Source: Lepraria neglecta
Taxonomy: Eukaryota > Ascomycota > Lecanoromycetes > Lecanorales > Stereocaulaceae
Length of the DNA: 64,000 bases
NCBI GenBank assembly: GCA_033220425.1
Contig: CM065652.1
Span: forward strand, 3,534,001-3,598,000
Direction: 5' to 3'
Shown: in pieces, positions 12,201 through 23,538 of the stretch
How positions within the stretch are numbered: position 1 is the stretch's first letter
Layout: each line of letters starts with the position of its first letter
Made by a program: the position numbers and the translations under genes
Notes under the pieces: generated by a model
Told to the model about the DNA's origin: nothing
The model's database searches: none
What the model saw: only the letters and a program-made list of their open reading frames with translations

Positions 12201-14446
12201 CCAAGACAAGGGTCTTATATTTGATTCCATCCATCGATTGATCCACTGCGTTATTGATTGCCATATACACTTGCAAGATGCCGTGGCGGTACGTCGCGCT
12301 TTGGAACTTGCAAGGAGCTTTGGTGCTAGGGTCTGGGATCATTCACCCTATCAGTTGAAGCAGATACCACAGATCGGCCTCGTAGCTATCCGGAAACTTG
12401 CAATCGGGGGCATTAATAGCATTGAGGCCTTGGAGGCGGCAGAGCCGCATCGAATTGAGATGTTGCTCAGCAAGAACCCTCCTTTCGGTAACAAATTGCT
12501 GGCCAACCTCAAGGATTTCCCGAAACTGAGGGTATCTATTAAGATGATGGGTAAGGAATCAAGGAAAGGACGGGCAGTCACTATCAAGATCAAAGCTGAG
12601 TGCGGATTTATGAATGACCAAATCCCAATGTCCTTTAACCGGAAGCCGATCCAGATCTGCCTGCTGACTGAGAGATCTGACGGGTTTTTGGTGGACTTCC
12701 GTCGCGTCAGCGCAAAACAGCTTAACAGGAGCCCGGATATACTGTTTTCCGCGGAATTGCTCAGTCACACTCAATGTATCACTTGCCATGTCATGTGCAA
12801 TGGGATCGCAGGAACTATGCGCCATGCGGAGTTGAAGCCTGATCTGCCAGCTTATCTATTCCCAGCACAGGCACAAGAAGTCCAGCAACCGCAGACAGCG
12901 TGTATACAGCCAAATCGAAGACTCCAGGCAGGTCGAGCTGAAGAGCAACGAGACGATGCGGTCCATACTAGCCCGCTGACTCTGCAGGATAACGAATTTG
13001 ACGATAATATCAACGACCAAGACATAGTGGATGCTGGTGAGACGATTCCTTCAATAACGACATATCGAGCGGAGGCTAATGCTAGATCCAGTCGGAGGGA
13101 TAGAATTCGAAGACATCGACAATTTTTACTTCGGGTCAAAACATACATGGAAAGCTCCCGGGCCAAAGCAAGCCAACACCGAACAGACCGCTTGGAATCC
13201 AGAGAGGCTTGACAATGGGAAGTGGGCCTGCAACCACAAATGCAAAGATAAGACAGGGTAAGTGATTCATGCCAATATTCGAAATTTGATTGACCATTTG
13301 TTTAGGTGCAAGCACCTATGCTGCCGGGAAGGTGTTGATAAGGCTCCAAAAGCCCCCAAAGGTTCTTTCGTGTCTGTAGCGTCATTTGTGGACAGATCCA
13401 GCCTATCCACAAAAGCTAGGCTTAACAAGCCCCTCCCTATGAAGAAGCCACTCATCGCCTCGAAGACGCCCAGGATTGACCAAGATATCAAGATGGTGGA
13501 TCTTGCGAGCCGACGGGATACTGATCAATACGTAAAGAATGCTCCCAGAGAGTTCAAGAATTTACCCCAGCTACATGAGAAAGTGACCAAAGGCTCGTCC
13601 ACTCCCGTCATAGCACGTAAGAAGCCGACGTTTAATCTTAAGGCTTGGGACCAGCCGAAACTTTCATTCCTCGACAAAGCTGCTGCTGCCAAAGGGTCAA
13701 GTGATAAGCCATCAACTGACTACGACAATGATTGGATGGACAGCCTTCCTTCCCCATCTGCTCTTCTAGGCAAGCAAGCCAAGCGCAGAGAGAAGGAGTC
13801 ACCACCCCACGAGAAGTCGACTGATTACGGCAATAGCTGGCAGGATGGTCTGCCATCTCCTTCGGCCAATTTATACCAGAATGATGCTACTATCGAGGCA
13901 TATCATGAGACTGATTCTCTGGAAGAATTTGACATCTCACAGTTCAATGACATTCAAGCGGATATTGAGGACGCCTTAGTCGGGTTCAGCGACTCGGTAG
14001 CCATGCACGAGGATTCGCAGGCTGAAGCAACTGCTGCTTTGACAGATCTGCACAGCGATGAAATCACCCCAGACAAGGCAATTGCACTGGACGGCGGTGC
14101 TCCCAACAATTTCGAGCGTCCCACGAACCGCGCAGAGACCTCAGCAAAGTCTCATGCCTCCTCGAAGCTATTCTTATCGACAGACAGTCCCGATCAGCCA
14201 GTCGAACCATGGCAAAAGCGTAAAGCAGCCGCCCTCCTAGAGCCTCAAGACCTGTCCCTGTCTGCTCCGGTCCCCAAAAGGTCGAAAGCAATCGAAGGGG
14301 CTGATCAGGCGCTGCAATCTTCGTCGAGTGCAGAAAATAAGGCTCCGCCAGCGGTGTCGACGATCAAGCCCGGACAGCCGGCTTGGGTGTCTGATTTTGA
14401 TCCAGCGTTTATTGCAGAATGGCAGGATTTTGTGGAATTTGTTTGA
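9281..14446 (+). CDS. MER3: Mer3/Hfm1 meiotic DNA helicase
   Basis: Ski2-like 3'-5' helicase of the ZMM group that stabilises crossover intermediates. Seven exons (9281-9650, 9755-9868, 9917-9952, 10002-11932, 11980-13036, 13086-13257, 13306-14446) sum to 1606 residues. Visible motifs are Walker A APTGGGKT (about 324), DEVH (about 431), motif III LSATVPN, motif VI QMLGRAGRPQFD (about 658), and a Sec63-like domain with PQIGLVAIRKLAIGGI. After that comes a short Cys/His cluster split by the last intron (WACNHKC, then CKHLCCREG, about 1217-1235), a zinc-knuckle seen in fungal Hfm1. The acidic, Ser-rich C-terminal 370 residues are disordered. The N-terminus carries a 33-residue tandem duplication. 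The second and third exons are tiny (114 and 36 nt), so automated models may miss them. Confidence 0.93.
9464..9650 (+). repeat. 33-codon tandem duplication in MER3 N-terminus
   Basis: The string coding for LYATQAS occurs at 9464 and again at 9563, 99 nt apart. Flanking residues also match (QHSLYATQAS..PYSY and QHPLYATQAS..PYSY), so a unit of 33 codons was duplicated in frame within the disordered N-terminus. Confidence 0.8.
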
Positions 14447-15131
14447 GGATGTTGCATTAGCTGCTGAGAAGAGGATGATTTGCTTATGTTTTGGACCCAT
14501 CGTATCTGCATTTCAAATCTGCTGTACAGGCTTATAAGTCAAAAGATCTGTACGGAGTATAGCTTCATAAAAATAAACCTGACCGATTTTCTTGAGCAAA
14601 GTGCTAAAAGGTCTTTGAGTCTAAGATCCTCTTAAGCCCTAAGCCTGCCCAAATCCCACAATCTGGGTACCTTATTTTAGCAGCTGAACGTTCGGTTGGA
14701 GTCCTCGGCAAATCTGCAGCCCCTTTAATTTGTGGGGACTATGTGCTTTACCCGGCATTGCTCTGCAGGTACGGAAACTTCTGCAGCCTTGCTGTCTGTT
14801 GGGAGTACCTTAAACGTGGTACTCGTTTTGGTGCTTTGGTCGGGTATTCCATGCATTTAGCTGCAAATCTCGGGCACCCATTGATCCACTTTTCTTGGGG
14901 GCCGTAGCCTTCCCTAGAGGTTCTAGTCTTTCAACGGCTGCTTCGGCCGCTGAGTAGGAAGAGATGATGGCTCAGCCACTCCGATCTCTTACCCTTAGCA
15001 GCGCAGTACGTGCATTAGGGGGACCGTTGCAATCCGGCCCGAAAAGCACGTAGGCTCTTATCAATCTGACGTCATGCCAAATCCTGAATCATCATATATA
15101 CTTCTGAAGTTAACATTGTTGCTTTTGGGTC
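14447..15131. other. Intergenic, about 0.7 kb
   Basis: MER3 3' UTR and upstream sequence of the next gene. No coding frame of note; composition is unremarkable. No RNA gene or repeat recognised. Confidence 0.4.
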
Positions 15132-16699
15132 ATGGAATGTGATGAATCTATGGCCCAGAATGCGCAAATCCCTGGCGTTGTTGGCAGCCGCCGGCCAACC
15201 ACCGGCGTTGCCGCGCCAAGCCAACTATACACTTCGAGCGCTAGAGCAACCCATGGAGAGATAATTGGACCTTCAGGGAAAGCTTCAAGCATGGCGAATA
15301 GATATCATACATTGTAATCTGGTGCATGAAGGGGATACCAAGCATCAAGGTGTATGCCTTCCGAGCAATACTCGTTCCCAAGCCATATTGTGTGCTGAGA
15401 GACCTGTCCGAAGACAAGGGATCACCCTTGTCGCTCACGCAGCGGTGCTAGCTCCCTCATTGTCACATCTTTCCATCACAAAGCTCAAACCTATCGAGCC
15501 CCAAAGCATCTCATCATCCTACCCCAGTGTCCACCTCATCATCGCTCACCCAGAGAAGCTCTCAAGATCGAGAGCTGTCTCTGCCCCCTACTGCAATCTT
15601 CAGCACAGGCGAAGCTGCGGAATATTTCTTAAACACCCACCTCTCCTGACCCACGGAAGAAAAGAGTAAGTTGACAAGACAGGCTTTCAGAGATGTGCTA
15701 ATAGATGTAGTGACCAAACCGACAGACAACAAAGAGCAACAAGACAAGCAGAAAAGCATTGGAGACAGACGACCTAACCTTACCACCTACCTCAAAAGCC
15801 AAGATGACCGGGTTCACCAACTCTTCGCGGAGCCCTCGAAGCTTCCAAACACACCACCAGACCAACCAGTAGGCATCTACAATCAAAATGCACAACGAGC
15901 TCATTCCTTGGACCCTCCCACGGTAGATAGTGGATCGGTCAGGGCCGTTTCGGTTGCCCCCTCCAGCGTCATCAGCCAAGACGAGCCTGGATTGTCCTTC
16001 GATGCGTTTGGCCGCACAAGACCCCCATACCCTTCCCAGGTATCAATATCTGTGCCTCCTAGTGAATGCAGCGAGCAAGATGGTGGCTCAATCGCCGGTT
16101 TGACCAGCTCGTCGAGCTCCGATGGACACGACGTGTCAGCAACGTCTAGCATGGGGTGCAGACAAGTGAACCAGAGTATGAGGCTCCTCGACCCAACAAA
16201 TGGGGTGTTGACAGCCATGCTAAATCCTCCTCTTCGTTCAGCAGGGCAAGCTTGCGTACTCGAATGCCCGTTGAAACCCTACAACCGTTGCACCAAGAAA
16301 TATGCTCTCCAACATCATGAAGAATGGATTAGACATATCTCGAGACACTTTGTCAAGCGTGGGCGAAGAGGCCCTGTGGAAGTCAGTCCACCAAAGCACA
16401 ATAGCTGCTGCTTCTGCGAAGCGAAGTTTAAGGCCGTAGATGGTACCACCAGCTGGCGAAATATGTTGGTGCATATTATAGGGCACCACGAACTCGGTCA
16501 CCGGTTAGCCCACGCTCGAGTCGACTTCTCTTTGGTGGAGTATCTTTGGGAAAATGGTCTCATTGGCACGGCGGACTACCGTGAACTGAAACCAACTCGG
16601 AATCTCCCAACACCGCCGCCATCAGACGAGGAAGGGCCAGTAAGGCCAGCAGGACCAGTAACCGTTGTGGAGGAGAAGAGACACAGTGGGCAGAGGTAG
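15132..16699 (+). CDS. Zinc-finger-like fungal protein, unknown role; 5' model uncertain
   Basis: The 3' part (15667-16699) is clearly coding. It has a Ser/Pro-rich N-half and a C-terminal Cys/His region: ECPLKPYNRC, EEWIRHISRHF, CCFCEAKF and HIIGHHELGHR, then YLWENGLI. This looks like the degenerate C2H2-like domain of a fungus-only family of unknown function. That part has no ATG until about 16150, so upstream exons are needed. A tentative model is 15132-15313, 15484-15576, 15667-16699 (435 residues); its second intron has a weak donor (GTCTCT) but a good CTGAC branch site. Without that intron the same frame runs through a TGA at 15647. A recent nonsense change or a missed intron are both possible. 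Confidence 0.55.
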
Positions 16700-19600
16700 T
16701 GGTGGACGCGAAGTGGTATGTTTTGAAGGAAAGAAGCCCACATCAATTTTTTTTGACTTTGTATCATTCCAGGCATCCGTCAGACGACATACCAATAATA
16801 AACCTTGATCATCAGCAAAAGGACATGGATGAATCATTAAACACGAAAAACTCAAGGACCTGCATTGGATTGGTTATATGACTGGCACTAGTATCGTTAG
16901 CTCATCCTATATGAGCGACCACTTGTTGTATTTTAATAAAGTTGGCTTGCCACCATGCGAATCTCTTTTTTATTTGCGATGAAGCTGGTCTTCTCGTATT
17001 TTCTGCTATTATCAGGAATAAGGTATAAGCGAATTCTTCAGGCAGGCTCTCAGACCCTTCACAACTCCTGTTTCGCGCACGGACTGGAGGGCATGGCGTT
17101 CTATTTCAGGGGTGACGCGCTTCCATAATTGTATCACAGTTCTTAAACTCAACTCATCCGAGCATCAGGGCTTCATTGTCGCGTCCTGTCACAATTGAGT
17201 GTGGTAGAAGAGCGTAGGTGATATCTAATCACATTCCAAGCCTTAGTAAAGGATCCTCAACATGCAGGATGCCGTCTGGGCCAATGCTTTACCGTCCGCA
17301 TCACTAATGTGATCTATCAACTTTCTGCGTTCGTAACCCAACGATTTGTTGTGCTCCGCATTCCTGCTTCTTTGACTTTGCTGGCATAGAGGTGTCGAGT
17401 TGTTATATTACTCGACGATTGCGTAATACTTCCCGAAAATATCGGCCAGCCCCTTTTTCCCTTTAAAGCTTCACTTTCGCAAAGACTACTCTAAGCAAAA
17501 TCCTGCCTATGCACGCGGTCCTTGTAGCGCGCCTTCTGCTCCCGAAGGAAGCCTGGTTATCAACGGCTATACTATTGTACTAGCATGGGAACCCTTGCTC
17601 GTCATGTGCCCTAAGCAACTGCGACCTTATGCCAGTACGAAAAGTGTCTCTGCCTGAAGTTCCGGTCTCGTGTCCATCCTTCATGATTCATCAGTCTCAA
17701 GACCTGCGAATACAGACCTGCTCCCAACGAGCTGAGTTGACTGGATTCAAGAAGTCCTTTGCACTTCAAATCCGCTGTTCCGATCCTTTTGGAATGGCTT
17801 CTCAAAGGAGGTCTCCGGTCAGCACATTACGCAAGGGACGAATGACTACAAGAAACTCAGCCCCCAGGTCTCCATCCAAGGGACAAGACCTTGAATTATC
17901 TATCCGTTACACTCAGCTGACTAGACCCAAACAAACCCACAGACCCGTCGAAGCGGAATATGCCTCGAATATGCCTCACGCGGTACCGACCGACACTCAG
18001 AAAGGAAGCTGTATGCTCTGAACAGCCGGGCCTATTGTTCAAGACCCAAGCCTCGAACCTGTCACAAACATAGATACATCGATTGAGCCAACCTCTCGTA
18101 TAATTCCTTCTGTCTTCGCGCCTCTACCTACACCAGCCAGCTCTATAGATCGACTTAGTGTCGCCCGCAAGGAGGATGGACACAGTGTTGAAGGTCGAGG
18201 ACAAGGGAAATGACAAGCAGAGATATGGAATCCAAGAGGTGCAAGGGTAACAACGGGTAAGCTGAGCAAATATTACGGCATCATGAAAGCCTACATAAGC
18301 ACTACCTCGTCGAACGCTTGGTAGCGCTTGGGTCACACACGATCGTGTCCGGGAAAACCGACTGCACCTCTCTGGCACGCACAATCGAAGGCTTTGGGAA
18401 AACAATGAGCTGGGAGATGGACTGGCCTCACTGAATGACCTATGTTGCCACTCACCCTGCCCATCGCCAGAGGCTGAGTCAATATCTGCAGGCACATTGT
18501 CCGACTCTCAATGATTCGATCGCCACTCGAAATAAGGTCTTTGAAGGCAAGTTTTTCTGCAACATTCATTATTGGATAATTGGAATTCTTTAGAAGTCTA
18601 TGGAATCCTGGAGCTGTGTCCAGGTTTTCTATTGACCCCTATGGTACCACGTCGAGCTGTCGAGCTGTCGAGCTGTCGAGCTGTCGAGCTGTCGAGCTGT
18701 CGAGCTGTCGAGCTGTCGAGCTGTCAAGCATGTACTCTAGCCAATACAATACCATGACTCCAGAATGAGTCTATTAGTATCCTGAGTATCCATATTCATC
18801 TCTCGGATGGAATATCATCCTTTTATGATAGTACACGCGGACAGCCTTACGTACCCCTTTTAAACATGCTCCGCCTCGCGGCCTCTCCGAACGCCAATTA
18901 ACATTCATTAACAATCAACTTTTTTTTGATTAACCCAGGGCTTACTCGCTTTCTCCTCCCTTGTCACGAAAAGCAAACCTAAGATATGTTCCAGCAGCGT
19001 GTTCTGCATGATGCGGTAATTATTCAAATACCCAATGTAGCCAAGAGTTTTGACAGTTTCTCCCTACGCCAAGCATCACTCTCATTCGCTTGCGGTATAT
19101 TCCTTCACGAATATATCTCATTTCTCTCTTCTCGTAGTGTACTTGCGAGTATTCTCTTCCATTCTAGATTTCCTAGCTTACGAATCTACCTTCTCAATGC
19201 TCTCCGTTTTGCTCCGCGTTCTGTGTCGATGCCCAAGCAAGTCTGAAATTGTTGAGGGCACGATAACTGTGTCAGAGACAGAGCTGGGAATAATACCGCC
19301 ATAGGCTAGAGATTTAGACCAGGGTTTCAAATCCGCTGCGAACGATAACGGTATCCGCAGGGCTAGCAAGGGAAGCCCTGTAATAGTCAAGTCCAATCAG
19401 AAAGCCTTATTGAAAGCTTATAAATTCTCCTATTGGTGCCTTTCTGGACCGGGTTAGGTATTAGTGTCTAGGCACTTGCGAATGTCCTCCTAAGGTTCTG
19501 TCCAGATGTTTCACGATGCTTCACTCAGAGTCAAGCATCCTTCAAGGTGGAGTTTGACCCTCGCAGCCTCAGAATTGTGCCCTGCGTCATCCGGCTCAAT

Positions 19601-20767
19601 ATACATTCAAGGCGGTTCTGAAAAGCGGCAGCCTCAGAAATCCTTTGCTAGCAGTCATGCTGTCCTTTGTAATGGATTCCGATACTCTGGACGCCCGGCT
19701 TCGGGAAGCGTTTATGAGATGGAGTTGAGTCGAGGGCGGCTCCCCCTCTGAAAAGCTGAGGCCCGTGTGCAATCAGCAGAGTCTTACCATCTGTCTAAAG
19801 CGTTACTCGAACCGTGGCGCTGAAGTTTTGAGATAGCCATGATCCAGGCCTGTCACGTTGCACGACGTGTTGATAGGAACACCATCGCAATGGGCAGTGC
19901 AGGGTTCCATGCTTTGCGTCATGACATTCCCACAATAACGTTCGCATTCCAGGCATACTCGACCTACCAACTGAGGGCGGCGGATTACATGCCCTAGCTT
20001 CTATGAAGGAATACACGTTTATGGCACTCTGCAGCTGTCAAGACAAATATTCTCAGAGTATAGCAGTCTCTTTGCTCGGAGAACTATCCAGCCGGCGTTG
20101 AAGAGCATTATGCTAAAAGTAAATCACGATGCTCATGTACAATTTGAGCGAACGCATATTCGGCAACACTCGTGATCCTACAATACTTGTTGAGAAGTGA
20201 TACCTAAGGGTTATGGGAATAGAAGAGTTGATATTGGCTCAACCCACGGGAAAACTTTAGACATATGGCAGACGCATAGTGCGATGGAAGAGGTGACCTG
20301 AACAAGACGAGCGAGGAATTCCAGACCACGTGCAAGCCTCTTATGACCATACAAGCTAATCATCAAAGGCCCACCCAAGCGTACCGAAACATACTGACAT
20401 GAGATGGGGCTGTGAATGCTGTCCAGATGCTCGAACAGGGCTCATGAGAAAGACAAGTATTGAATGTGAGAAAATGGGAAGTTTCGAGTAAACAGGGACA
20501 AAACCATCGTGGTCGATGGATTAGAGATAAAAAAGGCAAACGAGGCAAAATTTGAACAGGGATATGGAGCAACCTGGCAGCAGGGACGTTTCTCGAACGT
20601 TGGACATAAAAACACAATCCTGGTCTCCCGAAATACTGGAAGAACTCTTTCGGAGTTTTTGATTAGATGTAGAGAAGCTTCGAAAGCTGCAAAGCTTCTC
20701 AGCGCATGCTCGATGCTTTGTCCCCAATCTTTGACTAAATGCCTGATGTTGCCGTCCAAAATGCCCA
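16700..20767. other. Gene-poor stretch of about 4 kb
   Basis: No gene could be supported on either strand. Open frames at 17629-18021 (+) and 18124-18495 (-) are short, overlap each other's strand neighbourhood, lack known motifs and show no splice extension. The only structured element recognised is the 8-bp satellite at 18651-18722. Composition is mixed and not strongly AT-rich, so this is not an obvious RIP-hit repeat island. Confidence 0.45.
18651..18722. repeat. Perfect 8-bp tandem repeat, nine copies of GTCGAGCT
   Basis: Nine uninterrupted copies of GTCGAGCT cover 72 bp, followed by one degraded unit (GTCAAGCA). Each unit holds overlapping palindromes TCGA and AGCT, so the array can fold on either strand. 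Because 8 is not a multiple of 3, it reads as a 24-bp (eight-residue) periodic peptide in every frame, which explains spurious open frames here. Confidence 0.95.
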
Positions 20768-21695
20768 TTACCCACACACTTCCTTGCTACTCAAACCCTC
20801 CATCAACTCAACAGGCGGTCTCGCCGTCTTCGTCAACGACACCCTCCCTCCCTCAGAATTATCCATCTCCTCTTCTCCTTCTCCCTCCCCATCAGCCGTA
20901 GTATCCACAACCATAACAGCAGGCAAATCCTCCCGATCCCCATGCACCCTCGGATGATAAACACAAAGACTCCCACTCCTCTTCCTCCCCAACCCGTTAC
21001 TGAACCCCAACTCCTCCCTCTCCTCTTCGCTCATAGCACCAATATCACTCCCCTCACTGCCCCTCCTCGCTCCATTCAGCCCCGCTAGCGCCATTTGTAA
21101 ATCTTCGGCATGAACATCTTTATTCGGTGGCTCTTCTTCTCTTATTTCCCATCCGCACGGCGGACTCGGCGGCGGACTGATGAATAATAGTTTTCCTAGT
21201 GATGGGGCTTTCAGGTGTTGGTCTTCTGTCTCTCCAGCTATTGGCGTTTGTTCGCCGAAGTATGTGCGTGCTCGATCTTCCTCCGAGCCGAATGGTTGGC
21301 CGTCCAGAACCTGCAGCATTTCTATGGCTGCTTCTGTGGTTGGGTATGAGACGATTATGCGGTGGAAGGAGCGGAGGGGTGAGAAGGAGTTCAGAGGGAC
21401 GGGCTCGGAGAGGAGGCCTTTTATCCTTTCTAGGGTCGCAGGGTGGAATGTGTGGGGGGAATTGAGGTTCTAGATGAAGGTGTTAGTCCAGATATTTGGT
21501 GGTGTGGCGGAGGGGAAAAGTTCTTACTGTTATTAAGAGGGTGTTAGATGGAGGATGCGGTGTTATCAGCGGTGGCAAGGCCGAAAGATCAAGAGATAAT
21601 GGCGTCCGAGTGCCTTCTGATATCAAATCAGACATAGGACCCGAAGAGGGTGAGACCGGTGGCGACATTTCTGTTGACGGATTGCGGGCATGCAT
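20768..21695 (-). CDS. RCN1: Calcipressin (RCAN/Rcn1-type calcineurin regulator)
   Basis: Two exons on the minus strand (21528-21695 and 20768-21469; intron 21470-21527) give 289 residues. An RRM-like N-terminal half contains SNTLLIT, NLNSPHTFHPATLERIK, SFHRIIVSYPTTEAAIE and YFGEQTPI. The hallmark calcipressin stretch LFISPPPSPPCGWEIREEEP follows. Near the end, DLPAVMVVD resembles the PxIxIT-type docking motif by which these proteins bind calcineurin. The family modulates the calcium/calmodulin phosphatase calcineurin, inhibiting or aiding it depending on phosphorylation. The start chosen is the first true ATG of the open frame (21695); an open stretch continues upstream but without ATG. The coding strand is C-rich at the 5' end and G-rich at the 3' end. 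Confidence 0.87.
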
Positions 21696-22373
21696 GACTT
21701 CGTCCTGTAGTAGTAGAATTTCAAGATCACACTCGTAGATGTCAACAATACGGGGTGCGTGCAAGCTTTATAGAAATCCAGATGGCGGAGCGGAGGTCAG
21801 CGGTCTCGAATGGTCGCCTTGCTCGTTTTGGAGTTTGATATTCATTCAAGGTGGCGCAGCAAACAGACGAGCACATTCTCGAACCGCCAAGGGTGCCGAA
21901 TAATGGATTCCCATCATTTGATTTGCTCAGCCATGCACACCGACCTAGGCTACTTTCTTTGGTTCACGGTATAAAGGCAATGGGCAAAGCCTCCATTCTT
22001 GGGAGATGGCAGTGTTGGGTGGAAGTCAAGACGTTGAAGTTAAAGAGGTGGAGGCAATAGGCAACACGAAAACTACTGAGATGAGCCGCAATCTTGAAAA
22101 CGGTATATGCCTCTATAATCTGTGATCTATAACTCCTTGGCTTCTCTTGAATGTGACCCCCAAAATGCCTTGCTCATATTCGTGAAGTCCATGAACCATG
22201 CTCTGCGTCCCAGCAAGGAATACCCACTCTAGATGCCTTCAGCCCTTCGCGCCATAAAAACCCTTCAGCTCTTGTGCAAGGCTTCACAATCCTTCAGCAC
22301 TACCGCTGCAAGGTTCAGTTGTCTGTCTCAGTCCCGCTTCGGAGCTAACTTGTAATCCTCTCTTCAATCAGTC
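21696..22373. other. Intergenic between calcipressin and MDP-1
   Basis: Holds the calcipressin 5' leader and the MDP-1 3' region. The small open frame at 21851-22060 (+) has no motif. Nothing else supported. Confidence 0.4.

Positions 22374-23538
<1,165 letters not shown>

Noticed and set aside
17629-18021. 130-residue plus-strand frame in the gene-poor gap
   Set aside because: Basic, Ser-rich composition with no motif and no upstream or downstream splice extension; too little to call a gene.
18572-18768. Frames with periodic AVELSSCR peptide
   Set aside because: These are only the translation of the 8-bp satellite and carry no other evidence of coding.
19315-19345. GGGTTTCAAATCCGC resembling a tRNA B-box
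   Set aside because: No A-box, acceptor stem or cloverleaf could be built around it.
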